Source: Deinococcus gobiensis I-0 (GTDB lineage: Bacteria > Deinococcota > Deinococci > Deinococcales > Deinococcaceae). From it: a stretch of DNA of 64,000 bases. Positions 25,083 to 39,633 of the stretch are shown piece by piece. The notes beneath the pieces were generated by a model. The model searched no databases. It had not been told where the DNA came from and saw only the letters and a program-made list of their open reading frames with translations. The stretch covers positions 1,656,501-1,720,500 of the forward strand of contig NC_017790.1 in NCBI RefSeq assembly GCF_000252445.1. The letters run 5' to 3'. Within the stretch, counting starts at the first letter, position 1. Each line of letters begins with the position of its first letter. The position numbers and the translations under genes were made by a program.

Positions 25083-26897
25083 ATGTCTTTGCGCCGCCTT
25101 CTTCTGCTTTCGCAGGTCCCCTTCTGGCTGATTCTGCTGTTGTCGTTCGCGCTGCTCAACCTGACCCTGAACGCGCGCGTGGCCGACACCGAACAGGTCA
25201 ACCGGACCCGCGCGCAGTCGTCGCAACTCGCCTCGGCCTTCCGGCAGGTGCTGGACATGGAGGCCAGCCTGCGCGGATTCGTGATCGTGGGGCGCGACGA
25301 GTACCTGGGCGGCTACCGCACGGCCCAGGCGGCCCTGCCCGGCATTCTGGGTGACCTGCGTGCCCAGGTGGCCCGGAATCCGGCGGGCCTGACCCCGGAG
25401 GACCGGCGCTCGCTGGCCCGGATCGACCGGATCGGCGCGCTGGCGACCCGCTGGCAGCAGGAGATCGCGCAGCCGGAGATCAACCTGCGGCGCACCCAGC
25501 CCGGCGCGGCGCAGGCCATCGTCGCCAGCGGGCGCGGCAAGAGGATCGTGGACGCCATCCGGACCGAGGTGGACGCCTACGGCAGCGACCAGACGGCGCG
25601 GCTGCGCGCGGCCGAGACGGCGGCGGCCCTGCAACTGCGCCGCCTGCGCTGGATGCTGCTGGGGCTGGGCCTGTTCGTGCTGCTGGCCAGTGTCGCGCTG
25701 ACCCTGACCCTCTCGCAGTGGCTGACCCGCGCGCTGGGCCGGCTCTCGCGGGCGGCCGGCGACATCGCGCAGGGGGCGCGGGGCGTGCGGCTGCCGCTGC
25801 GGGGGGTGCGCGACCTGCAACAGGTGGCCGGGGCCTTCAACACCATGAGTGGGCAGCTGGAAGAGGCCCGCGAGGAGGCCGCGCGCCGCGCCGAGGCGCT
25901 GGCCCGCCGCAACGCCGACATGACCTGGCTGGGTGAACTGAGCGACTGGATGCAGGCCGCGCGCAGCTTGGAGGAAGGCGCGGACGTGCTGAGCCGCGCC
26001 CTGCCCACACTGCTGCCCGGCACGCGGGGGGTCCTCAAGCTGCACAACGCCTCGCGCAACCTGCTGCTGCCGCTGGTGAGCTGGGGTGGCCTGGAGGCCA
26101 GCTATCAGCCCGCCGAGGGCTGCTGGGCACTGCGGCGCGGGGAAACCCGGCGCGGCGGCGAACCGAGTTTCGCGCCCCCCTGCCTCAGCGGAGCCGACGC
26201 GCCCTGCTTCAGCTGCATTCCGCTGTTTTCGCACGGCGAGACGCTCGGCACGCTGCAACTCTCCCCGCAGGAAGGTGAGGCTCTACCGGCCGCCGCCCAG
26301 CAGACACTGCCCGCGCTGACGCGGCAGCTGTCGCTCGCGCTCGCGGGGCTGCGGCTTCAGGAGCGGCTGCGGCAGCAGACCATCCGCGACCCGCTGACGG
26401 GCCTGTTCAATCGCCGCCACCTCGAGGAACAGCTCGTGCAGGCCGTCGCGCTGGCCCACAGCACCGCTCAGCCCCTGAGTCTGATCGCCCTGGACGTGGA
26501 CCATTTCAAGCGCCTGAACGACACCTTCGGCCACGACGCGGGAGACGCGGTGCTCGTCCGCATGGGGATTGCCCTGCGGGATCTGACGGCCCAGCATGGC
26601 CTGGCGACCCGCCCCGGCGGCGAGGAATTCACCGTGATACTGCCCGGGATGTCCCTGGACCTGGCCGAGACCCTGGCCGAGACCCTGCGCGCCCAGGTGG
26701 CCGGCTGGACCCTGACCCACGCCGGCACGCCGCTGGGGCAGATCACCCTGTCGCTGGGGGTCGCCGAACTGGCCGAACACGGCACCCCGGCCACCCTGAC
26801 CCGTGTGGCCGACGAGGCCCTCTACCTCGCCAAGCGCAGTGGCCGTAACCGTGTATGCCGTCCCCCGACGGCCGATGTGGCCCTGGCCCGTGCCTGA
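25083..26897 (+). CDS. CHASE3-HAMP-GAF-GGDEF diguanylate cyclase
   Basis: A 604-residue membrane sensor. TM1 is LLLLSQVPFWLILLLSFAL; a CHASE3-like periplasmic domain follows (EASLRGFVIVGRDEYL). TM2 lies near residues 185-205, then HAMP, a GAF-like domain (about 275-405) with the CWALRRGE motif and clustered cysteines (PPCLSG, APCFSC), and a GGDEF domain ending the protein. Its active site reads RPGGEEF, compatible with cyclic-di-GMP synthesis. No RxxD inhibitory site is seen at the usual distance. AAGGTGG precedes the ATG. Confidence 0.88.
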   Translation: MSLRRLLLLSQVPFWLILLLSFALLNLTLNARVADTEQVNRTRAQSSQLASAFRQVLDMEASLRGFVIVGRDEYLGGYRTAQAALPGILGDLRAQVARNPAGLTPEDRRSLARIDRIGALATRWQQEIAQPEINLRRTQPGAAQAIVASGRGKRIVDAIRTEVDAYGSDQTARLRAAETAAALQLRRLRWMLLGLGLFVLLASVALTLTLSQWLTRALGRLSRAAGDIAQGARGVRLPLRGVRDLQQVAGAFNTMSGQLEEAREEAARRAEALARRNADMTWLGELSDWMQAARSLEEGADVLSRALPTLLPGTRGVLKLHNASRNLLLPLVSWGGLEASYQPAEGCWALRRGETRRGGEPSFAPPCLSGADAPCFSCIPLFSHGETLGTLQLSPQEGEALPAAAQQTLPALTRQLSLALAGLRLQERLRQQTIRDPLTGLFNRRHLEEQLVQAVALAHSTAQPLSLIALDVDHFKRLNDTFGHDAGDAVLVRMGIALRDLTAQHGLATRPGGEEFTVILPGMSLDLAETLAETLRAQVAGWTLTHAGTPLGQITLSLGVAELAEHGTPATLTRVADEALYLAKRSGRNRVCRPPTADVALARA

Positions 26898-26902
26898 ACG
26901 GC

Positions 26903-26931
26903 GCGGCCCTCGCGTATATAGCGAGGGCCGC
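26903..26931. terminator. hairpin terminator between convergent genes
   Basis: Perfect 11-base arms (26903-26913, 26921-26931) with a GTATATA loop lie between the diguanylate cyclase and a small minus-strand gene. Confidence 0.75.
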
Positions 26932-26948
26932 AGCAGATGACCTCCGCG

Positions 26949-27158
26949 CTAACGCATCCCTTCGTTGCCGGTGTCTTTGACCAGTTCCATCTGACCCAGC
27001 GCGGCGAGCCACTGGTCCTCCGGTACGGCCGTCACGTCCTTCCCGGCGTGGTCCCGGGCCAGGACGGCACGCATGGCCTCCGCTTCGGCGAGGCTGGTGC
27101 CCTGCGCCCCCATGCGGTCCATGATCGGTTTGAGCGGCATGTCCGCACTGATCTTCAT
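26949..27158 (-). CDS. small conserved-looking protein, last of three-gene cluster
   Basis: A 69-residue protein (MKISADMPLKPIMDRMG...), helical and soluble, unrecognised. Its ATG overlaps the preceding gene's stop by four bases (ATGA), which supports real translation. Confidence 0.55.
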   Translation of the reverse strand: MKISADMPLKPIMDRMGAQGTSLAEAEAMRAVLARDHAGKDVTAVPEDQWLAALGQMELVKDTGNEGMR

Positions 27159-27406
27159 GCCCGCTCCCCGGTCTCGAAGGCGAGTGTGGGGGCTTCACTG
27201 GTCAGGCGGTAATCGCGGCGCAACTCATCCAGAACGCGGCGCTGGTCGTCGCTGTTGCCGCTCAAGCTCCGGCCGGCCGCGTCTTCGGTCATGGGGAAGG
27301 CCACTCCGCGCACCTTCACCCCACGCTCGCCACTGGGCAACGTCACGTAGGCGGCAGGCTCGCTGCCCTCCCCGAGCTTCATGTCGAAAGCGCCCTCAGC
27401 GGTCAT
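27155..27406 (-). CDS. small protein, middle of three-gene cluster
   Basis: An 83-residue protein. The N-terminal half is beta-like (EPAAYVTLPSGERGVKVRGV), the C-terminal half helical (DDQRRVLDELRRDYRL). It overlaps both neighbours, by 11 bases upstream and four downstream. Function unknown. Confidence 0.55.
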   Translation of the reverse strand: MTAEGAFDMKLGEGSEPAAYVTLPSGERGVKVRGVAFPMTEDAAGRSLSGNSDDQRRVLDELRRDYRLTSEAPTLAFETGERA

Positions 27407-27614
27407 CGCCGGTCACATCGGGAACGTTCGGCTCGGCGTCGCGGGCCACATGCCCCTCCACGTACTCGTCGCTGGGGGCGGCGCCGGGTTCCTGGCGGGC
27501 GCCGCGTCCCGGCTTCATGTTCATGGCGTTTTCCTGGCCGTCCTCGACCTCGGTCGTGTCGTCCGGCTGGGGCACGAGCATGTTCTCGTTGAGCTGGTCT
27601 CCGTTCCTGGTCAT
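27396..27614 (-). CDS. small acidic, probably disordered protein, first of three-gene cluster
   Basis: A 72-residue protein rich in Asp, Glu, Asn, Gly and Pro (DDTTEVEDGQENAMNMKPG), without predicted domains and probably unstructured. It is the first gene of the coupled trio. Such hydrophilic proteins can be stress- or desiccation-related, but that is speculation here. Confidence 0.55.
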   Translation of the reverse strand: MTRNGDQLNENMLVPQPDDTTEVEDGQENAMNMKPGRGARQEPGAAPSDEYVEGHVARDAEPNVPDVTGDDR

Positions 27615-27704
27615 GCCCCATGCTGCCGCCCCGACCCCGGCCCCGGCGTGAGAAGCGCCTTCCCCGGAACTTGGCCGAGTCTTGACCGGGGCTTGGGCCT
27701 CGCG

Positions 27705-28412
27705 CTACGCCTGTGCCTGTTCGCGCGGGCCTTCGGGCGGCGGGGCACTCTCCTCGCCGGCCGGGGAGGAGAGGTCGAGGTCCAGCGGCGGCGTCTCGTC
27801 GGGCAGGCGGTGGCGGCGGCTGAGGTCGGCGAAGGACCCCACCAGCGCGCGGTAGCCGCTGATGAACTGCGCGTATTCCTGGCGCGCGGCCGTGTTGCGG
27901 GTGGCGAGCTCCAGTGCGCGGGCACTGTACTGCGCCTCCAGGTGGGCCGTGCGCTCGGCGTGCTCGCGCTCGCGCTGGCGTGCCCGCTCGTTCTCCTCGC
28001 GTTCCAGCGCCGCGAAGCGCTCGCGGAAGGCGATTTCCAGCGCGGTCACCCGTTCCTGGTGCTCGGCCTCGAACTGCGCGGCGCGCACTTCCTGCTCGCG
28101 GCGCAGTTCCCCGGCCTGGGCCTGCGCCTGCGTGACCAGCAGTTCGCTCTCACGCACGGCGTTGTCGCGCATCTCGTGGGCGATGCGCTCGGCCGACACG
28201 ATGGCGCGGCGCAGTTCGTCCTCGGCCGCGCGCTTCTCGGTCAGCTCCTGTTCCAGGCGGGCGACCGTCTCCTGCTGGTGCTGGGCCTCGCGCAGCAGGT
28301 CTTCGAGCTGCGAGCCGGCTTCGTTCAGGAAGGTATGGACGGCGGCCTTGTCGTACCCCAGAAGTCGGCCGCGAAAGGTCTGGTGGGCAATGTCCAGCGG
28401 AGAATATTTCAT
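27705..28412 (-). CDS. divIVA: DivIVA-domain protein
   Basis: A 235-residue protein with the DivIVA lipid-binding N-terminus ([26 protein letters not shown]) and a long Glu/Arg-rich coiled coil over about residues 30-190. The tail is acidic and proline-rich. DivIVA proteins gather at curved membrane and division sites and help place septum or chromosome; in Deinococcus they affect division plane choice. The ATG overlaps the yggS stop (ATGA), a linkage also seen in Gram-positive bacteria. Confidence 0.88.
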   Translation of the reverse strand: MKYSPLDIAHQTFRGRLLGYDKAAVHTFLNEAGSQLEDLLREAQHQQETVARLEQELTEKRAAEDELRRAIVSAERIAHEMRDNAVRESELLVTQAQAQAGELRREQEVRAAQFEAEHQERVTALEIAFRERFAALEREENERARQREREHAERTAHLEAQYSARALELATRNTAARQEYAQFISGYRALVGSFADLSRRHRLPDETPPLDLDLSSPAGEESAPPPEGPREQAQA

Positions 28413-29038
28413 GTGAAGAGGCTCCTTCCGACCCGCACCAGGGTCGCGCCGGCCGCAATCGCCAGCGGATAGTCGTCGCTCATGCCCATGCTCAGTTCGC
28501 TCAGGCCCAGGTCGTGCGCCCGGCGCGCGGTGTCCCGGAACAGCGCCTCGGCCGCCTCCGGCTGGTCGTAGGGGGCCATCACCATCAGCCCGCGCACGTT
28601 CAGGCCGGTGGCCCGCACCTCGCCCAGCACGCGTGCCAGGTCCTCCGGCTCCACGCCGTGCTTCTGCGGTTCGCCGTTCTGCATCTGGAGCAGCACGTCG
28701 GGCGCGTGGCCCCAGCCCTGCGCCGCCTCGGCGATGGCCTCGGCCTGCCAGGTCGCCTCTAGGGCGTGGACCAGCGACACGGGCCGCAGGTACTTGACCT
28801 TGTTGCGTTGCAGCGCGCCCAGAAAGTGCCACTCGGCCTCCGGCAGCTCGCGGGCCTTGTCACGCAGTTCCTGGGCGCGGCCCTCGGCCAGCGGAAACGT
28901 GCCATGCGCCAGAATGTCCGACCGGATCACGTCCACCGGCTGCCCCTTTGTCACCGCGACCAGCCGCGCACTGCCTTCCGGGCGGCCCGCCGCGCGCTCG
29001 GCCTCCCGGATGCCCGCCAGAACGTCCGGCAGGCTCAT
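28409..29038 (-). CDS. YggS/YlmE-family pyridoxal phosphate homeostasis protein
   Basis: A 209-residue PLP-binding barrel. [17 protein letters not shown] holds the PLP lysine (AVTK), then [36 protein letters not shown] and the phosphate site [13 protein letters not shown]. It carries no known enzymatic reaction but controls cellular PLP and amino-acid pools. GGGAGG precedes the ATG. It is coupled to divIVA. Confidence 0.92.
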   Translation of the reverse strand: MSLPDVLAGIREAERAAGRPEGSARLVAVTKGQPVDVIRSDILAHGTFPLAEGRAQELRDKARELPEAEWHFLGALQRNKVKYLRPVSLVHALEATWQAEAIAEAAQGWGHAPDVLLQMQNGEPQKHGVEPEDLARVLGEVRATGLNVRGLMVMAPYDQPEAAEALFRDTARRAHDLGLSELSMGMSDDYPLAIAAGATLVRVGRSLFT

Positions 29039-29136
29039 CCGCGTTCCTCCCGTGTGTTCCGCTCGTCGTCTTGCACCCCGGCATTGTGGAACGTGTGACG
29101 ATGAGACTCAAGTCAGGATGTCGTAAAGAGAGAACC

Positions 29137-29185
29137 CAAAATTCACGATCTAGTTTAATCGTGAATACTTTCACTTGTTTATCTT
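29137..29185. repeat. AT-rich dispersed palindromic element, copy A
   Basis: ATTCACGAT (29141-29149) and ATCGTGAAT (29158-29166) form a hairpin, followed by TTTCACTTGTTT. A 25-base stretch (29156-29180) is identical to copy B, and a 19-base stretch matches copy D on the other strand. It is far lower in GC than the surrounding DNA. Confidence 0.8.
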
Positions 29186-29189
29186 CTTT

Positions 29190-29211
29190 CTCTCCCCAGT
29201 AGAGGGGAGAG
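29190..29211. terminator. hairpin downstream of tpiA
   Basis: CTCTCCCC and GGGGAGAG flank a six-base loop about ten bases beyond the tpiA stop. Confidence 0.55.
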
Positions 29212-29220
29212 GCGGAGACC

Positions 29221-29952
29221 TTACTTCAGGGCGTCGTTCATGCCCAGCACGTCGGGCACCTTGAGGCTCGCGCCGCCGACCAGCGCGCCGTTCACGTTCG
29301 GCTTGGCGCAGATGGCGGCGATGTTGTCGGGCTTCACGCTGCCGCCGTACAGCACGCGCACTTCCTCGGCAGCGTTGCCGTAGCGCTCACGCAGCGCCTC
29401 CCGGATGGCCGAGGCGAGTTCCTCGGCGTCGTCGGCCGTGGCGGTCTTGCCGGTGCCGATGGCCCACACAGGCTCGTAGGCCACGACCACGTCCTCGCCC
29501 ACGCCTTCCAGGCTGCCCGCGAGCTGCGTGAGGGTGTAGGGCACCTGCTCGCCGCGCTCGCGCACGTCCAGGCCCTCGCCCACGCACACGATGGGCGTGA
29601 TGCCGTTCTGCTGCGCCTGCCGGGCCTTGGCCGCGACCACGGCGTCACTCTCGCCGTGGTACTCGCGGCGCTCGCTGTGGCCCACGACCGCGTAGCGCGT
29701 GCCCACGTCCACCAGCATCGCCGCGCTGATCTCGCCGGTGTACGCGCCCGACTCGTGCGCCGAGAGGTCCTGCGCGCCGACCGACACGCCGGCCGGCAGG
29801 TGCGCGGCCAGCGCGGGCAGGGCGATGGCCGGGGCCATCACGGCCAGCTCGGCGTCGCCGGGCGAGAGGCGCTCCGCGAGGTCCTCGGCCCAGGCGCGGG
29901 CCTCGGAGGGGGTCTTGTTCATCTTCCAGTTCAGGGCCAGTAGGGTTTTCAT
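29221..29952 (-). CDS. tpiA: triosephosphate isomerase
   Basis: A 243-residue TIM-barrel enzyme interconverting glyceraldehyde-3-phosphate and dihydroxyacetone phosphate. It has the active-site lysine in NWKMN, the histidine in VVGHSERR and the catalytic glutamate in [24 protein letters not shown] binds phosphate. Its ATG overlaps the pgk stop by four bases, so the two are co-translated. Confidence 0.96.
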   Translation of the reverse strand: MKTLLALNWKMNKTPSEARAWAEDLAERLSPGDAELAVMAPAIALPALAAHLPAGVSVGAQDLSAHESGAYTGEISAAMLVDVGTRYAVVGHSERREYHGESDAVVAAKARQAQQNGITPIVCVGEGLDVRERGEQVPYTLTQLAGSLEGVGEDVVVAYEPVWAIGTGKTATADDAEELASAIREALRERYGNAAEEVRVLYGGSVKPDNIAAICAKPNVNGALVGGASLKVPDVLGMNDALK

Positions 29953-31118
29953 CGCATCGCCTCCACGCCGGGCAGCTTCTTGCCTTCGAGGAGTTCCAGG
30001 CTCGCGCCGCCCCCCGTGCTGATGTGCGACACCCGGTCACCCTGGCCGCTCTGGTTGATGGCGCTCACCGAGTCGCCGCCGCCGATGACCGTGTAGGCGC
30101 CTTGCAGGTTCGCCACGGCTTCGGCGATGGCGTTCGTGCCGCCCGCGAAGGCCGCGAACTCGAACACGCCCAGCGGCCCGTTCCAGAACACTGTCTTGGC
30201 GCCGCGCAGCGCGTCGGCGTAGGCGCGGCGCGTCTCGGGACCGGCGTCCAGGCCTTCCCAGCCTTCGGGGATGGCGTTGGCTGCCACGACCTGCGTCTGC
30301 GCGTCCTCCGCGAAGCGGTCGGCGGCCACCACGTCGGTCGGGAGCATCAGCTTGTCGCCGTACTCGGCCAGCAGGCGCTCGGCGAGGCCCAGCTGGTCGT
30401 CCTCGTGGATGCTGTTGCCGATCTTGCCGCCCTGCGCCTTGATGAAGGTGTAGGCCATGCCGCCGCCGATGAGCATGCGGTCGACCTTGGGCAGCAGGTT
30501 CTCGATCACCTTGAGCTTGTCGCTCACCTTCGCCCCGCCGATGATGACCACGTAGGGCCGTTCGGGGTTCTCCAGCAGGCGCGACAGGGCGTCCACTTCC
30601 GTCTGGAGCAGCGTGCCGGCCGCGTGGGGCAGCTCGGCGGCCACGCCGCTGACCGACGAGTGCGCCCGGTGCGCGCTGCCGAAGGCGTCGAGCACGAAGG
30701 CGTCGCCCAGGCGCGCGAAGCGGCTGCTCAGGCCGGCGTCGTTCTTCTCCTCACCGGCCGCGAAACGCACGTTTTCCAGCAGCGCGACCGCGCCCTCGGG
30801 CAGCGCCTGCACGGCGCTCAATGTCTCGTCGCTGTCGGGCAGGCCCGGCAGGAAGGTCACGGGCTGGCCCAGGGCTTCTTGCAGCACGGGCGTGACCGGC
30901 GCGAGCGAGTATTTGTCCTCGGGGCCGTTCTTCGGGCGGCCGAAGTGGCTCATGAGGACGATGTTGCGCGCGCCCGCCGCCTGAAGCGCACGGATGGTGG
31001 GCAGGCTGGCGGTGACGCGGGTGGTGTCCTGCACCACGCCGCCCTTGACAGGCACGTTGTAGTCCACGCGCACGAGCACGCGCTTGCCCTGCACGTCCAG
31101 GGTATTCAGATTCTGCAT
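29949..31118 (-). CDS. pgk: phosphoglycerate kinase
   Basis: A 389-residue two-domain kinase of glycolysis. It shows [56 protein letters not shown] and the nucleotide-site [12 protein letters not shown] 31118 is chosen because GGGAGAAG lies just before it; a longer frame reaches into the leader. It is transcribed with tpiA and after gap. Confidence 0.96.
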   Translation of the reverse strand: MQNLNTLDVQGKRVLVRVDYNVPVKGGVVQDTTRVTASLPTIRALQAAGARNIVLMSHFGRPKNGPEDKYSLAPVTPVLQEALGQPVTFLPGLPDSDETLSAVQALPEGAVALLENVRFAAGEEKNDAGLSSRFARLGDAFVLDAFGSAHRAHSSVSGVAAELPHAAGTLLQTEVDALSRLLENPERPYVVIIGGAKVSDKLKVIENLLPKVDRMLIGGGMAYTFIKAQGGKIGNSIHEDDQLGLAERLLAEYGDKLMLPTDVVAADRFAEDAQTQVVAANAIPEGWEGLDAGPETRRAYADALRGAKTVFWNGPLGVFEFAAFAGGTNAIAEAVANLQGAYTVIGGGDSVSAINQSGQGDRVSHISTGGGASLELLEGKKLPGVEAMR

Positions 31119-31257
31119 GTTCTTCTCCCGGCGGGGCCGGAGCTGGGCCGCCGCCCTGCGAGGCCGGGTCCCGGGGGTCGGGACCCCGGCCGACAGCGAA
31201 AATGGCCGACCGCAGGGTGGACACTCCACCGAACGGTCGGCCACGACATCCGGCCGC

Positions 31258-32292
<1,035 letters not shown>

Positions 32293-32308
32293 TCACCTCG
32301 CATGTCGC

Positions 32309-32314
32309 AGTCTA
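32309..32314 (-). promoter_or_regulatory. -10 element of gap
   Basis: TAGACT on the minus strand, about 59 bases before the gap ATG. The -35 is weak, with GAAACA at about 18 bases distance. Confidence 0.45.
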
Positions 32315-32396
32315 AGCCCTGAAACGCTTCCATGTTTCGTGTCCCCTGGACACCAAGCGGACGCTCAAGGTGAGCCTGCCCGAAATCCTGTCCCCA

Positions 32397-32444
32397 GCGC
32401 AGAAAAAGCGGGCCGGGAATATCCCTGGCCCGCTTTTTCTGCGC
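32397..32444. terminator. bidirectional terminator downstream of ileS
   Basis: AGAAAAAGCGGGCC and GGCCCGCTTTTTCT form 14-base perfect arms extended by GCGC on each side. Each orientation ends in a T-run, an unusually complete intrinsic terminator, nine bases beyond the ileS stop. Confidence 0.9.
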
Positions 32445-32452
32445 CTGCGTCT

Positions 32453-35643
<3,191 letters not shown>

Positions 35644-35647
<4 letters not shown>

Positions 35648-35760
35648 GGCATCTCCAGAAAAAAGGGTGGGGAGGGGAGGGGGCCGGGGAATCGGGCGAA
35701 AGCGGGCCGCACCGCCGGGAAAATTCGGCGGCGGGCGGGAAACTGCGGGTGTTCCTTCAT
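35644..35760 (-). CDS. 38-codon leader ORF coupled to ileS
   Basis: It runs between the T-box hairpin and ileS. GGAGGAAG precedes its ATG. The product is Pro/Arg/Phe-rich (MKEHPQFPARRRIFPAV...) and ends FFLEMP. Its TGA overlaps the ileS ATG (ATGA), so ribosomes finishing it could restart on ileS. It carries no isoleucine run: one Ile codon only. Coding status is unproven. Confidence 0.45.
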
Positions 35761-35789
35761 GCCTTCCTCCCTCGCCCGGAACACAGAGG

Positions 35790-36060
35790 GCAGCGCGCCC
35801 CAGGCTTCATGCTGGGACGCGCTGCGGATGTCAGTGCGTGGTACCACCCAAGCTTCGTCCGGCGCGGGGCCGGACCTCTGTGACTCCGTGTCGTGGAGTA
35901 ACCCCGGACGGGTCTACTCGGGCCAGGCCCTTTCTTCCGTCGGCGCGGGAGGTGATCTTCGGACGGCGGGGCGGCACGGCCGGGCTCGCACCATCCCCGG
36001 TTCGCTCCTGTGCGCCCTGCGCCGCCTACTGTCCTCGCGTTCGCCTCAAGCTGTACGTTT
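35790..36060 (-). promoter_or_regulatory. isoleucine T-box riboswitch of ileS
   Basis: On the minus strand, stem I begins with GAGGACAGTAG (36026-36035) and the distal GGGGATGGTGCGAGCCCGG (35980-36000). The specifier loop holds ATC, an Ile codon (35954-35956), in GAAGATCACC. A GGTCCGGC/GCCGGACG stem III follows. The T-box GGGTGGTACCACG lies at 35837-35849, and a strong hairpin at 35790-35825. Uncharged tRNA-Ile would bind specifier and T-box and open expression. The final hairpin lacks a T-tract, so transcriptional or translational mode is unclear. Confidence 0.9.
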
Positions 36061-36081
36061 CCTCTCCCGGAAACGCCCCTC

Positions 36082-36111
36082 ATGCTAAGGCGTCACCCTG
36101 AGCAGGGTCAA
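36082..36111 (-). promoter_or_regulatory. promoter of the T-box/ileS transcript
   Basis: TTGACC (complement of 36106-36111) and TAGCAT (complement of 36082-36087) are spaced by 18 bases, directly upstream of T-box stem I. Confidence 0.7.
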
Positions 36112-36173
36112 TGTGGCCCCCTCACCCGGCGCCGCCCACACAGCCTGGGTGGCCCTGGCCGCCCCTGGAGGGT

Positions 36174-36179
36174 TATGCT
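36174..36179 (+). promoter_or_regulatory. possible -10 element of the tal-rho operon
   Basis: TATGCT lies about 105 bases before the tal ATG; no clear -35 was seen. The intervening leader shows no recognised structure. Confidence 0.35.
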
Positions 36180-36281
36180 GGTCAATATCCAGGGCAACGC
36201 ACCCGAGTCGTGATCTGTGCGGTTTGTCGGCGTGCGGGCGCGGGCCCGTCGCCGGGAAGCCCCTCAAAGGAGTCAAAGAAC

Positions 36282-37003
36282 ATGGAATTTTTCATCGATA
36301 CCGCCATCGTCGACGAGATCAAGGAAATCAACGCCTGGGGCGTCCTGTCGGGCGTCACCACCAATCCCAGCCTCATCGTGGCCTCGGGCCGCGACTTCCG
36401 TGAGGTCATCGGCGAGATCGCCGCGATGGTCGGCGGGGCCATCAGCGCCGAGGTCACCAGTCTCGAAGCCGACGAGATGATCGCCCAGGGCAAGGACATC
36501 GCCACCTGGAACGAGCACATCGTGGTCAAGCTGCCGCTGACCCCCGCCGGCCTCCAGGCCTGCCGCGTCCTGACCGACGCCGGGATCAAGACCAACGTGA
36601 CGCTGTGCTTCAGCGTGCCGCAGGCCCTGCTCGCCGCCCGCGCCGGGGCGACCTACATCAGCCCCTTCGCGGGCCGCGTGGACGACATCGGCTGGGACGG
36701 CATCGACCTGATCCGCGACATCAAGGAAGCCTATGTCCAGGGCGGCATCTCGACCAAGGTGCTCGCGGCCAGCATCCGGCACCCCACCCACGTCGTGCAG
36801 GCCGCGCTCGCGGGCGCCGACGTGGCGACCATCCCCTACAAGGTCTTTACCCAGATGGTCAAGCACCCCCTGACCCAGGCGGGCCTCGACGGCTTCATGA
36901 AGGACTGGGCCAAGCGTGCCGGCGCCAGCGCCGAGACCCCGGCCAGCGAGGCCGGCACCAACCCGCAGGCCGGCGGCGCGACGCCCCAGGGGGGAAGCAC
37001 GAA

Positions 37004-37007
<4 letters not shown>
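36282..37007 (+). CDS. tal: transaldolase (small MipB/TalC type)
   Basis: A 241-residue class I aldolase. [22 protein letters not shown] (Schiff-base lysine) and [26 protein letters not shown] are typical of the short transaldolase/fructose-6-phosphate aldolase family. It moves dihydroxyacetone units in the pentose phosphate pathway. The last 25 residues are a Gly/Thr/Ala-rich extension beyond the usual end. AAAGGAG precedes the ATG. It overlaps rho by four bases. Confidence 0.93.
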
Positions 37008-38273
<1,266 letters not shown>

Positions 38274-38281
<8 letters not shown>

Positions 38282-38657
38282 TCCCCGTCCACCCCGCCTG
38301 CTGGTGGTGGACGACGAAGCCCAGATTCTGGAACTGCTCGACCTCAGCCTCAGCCTTCAGGGCTTCGATGTCTGCACCGCCCTGAGTGGCCCGCAGGCGC
38401 TCGACCTGGCCTGCCGCCATCCTTTCGACACCGTGGTCATGGACGTGCTGATGTCGCCCTGGGACGGCCTGGAAACGGCGCGGCGCATGTACGCCCGCCT
38501 AGGCGACGCCGCTCCGCCCGTCGTGCTGCTCACCGGCCTGTCGCTGCCCGACTACGACCCGGCCGCCGAGCCGCTCATCGCCGCCGCGCTCACCAAGCCC
38601 TTCCGGCCGTCCGAACTCGTCGCGGTGATCCGGCAGGTCCAGGCCAGCCGCACCTGA
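38274..38657 (+). CDS. stand-alone receiver (CheY-like) response regulator
   Basis: A 127-residue receiver domain with no output domain. VDDEAQ holds the acidic pocket, VVMDVLMSPWDG the phospho-acceptor Asp, LLTGLS the switch Thr and ALTKPF the lysine. It starts with GTG inside the end of rho, an eight-base overlap, so it is translationally linked to termination factor synthesis. No histidine kinase is nearby. Confidence 0.87.
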
Positions 38658-38694
38658 TCCGGCCACCGGAACTGACCCCATCGTCTACCCGATT

Positions 38695-38716
38695 CTGACC
38701 CCTGCACTGGGGTCAG
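38695..38716. promoter_or_regulatory. palindrome upstream of pdxS
   Basis: CTGACCCC and GGGGTCAG flank TGCACT. It lies directly upstream of the pdxS TAGCCT -10 (38725-38730 region), where a -35 would be. It may be an operator or the terminator of the rho operon; there is no T-tract. Confidence 0.45.
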
Positions 38717-38737
38717 TCGTGTTCTAGCCTGGGCCCC

Positions 38738-39628
<891 letters not shown>

Positions 39629-39633
39629 GGCCC

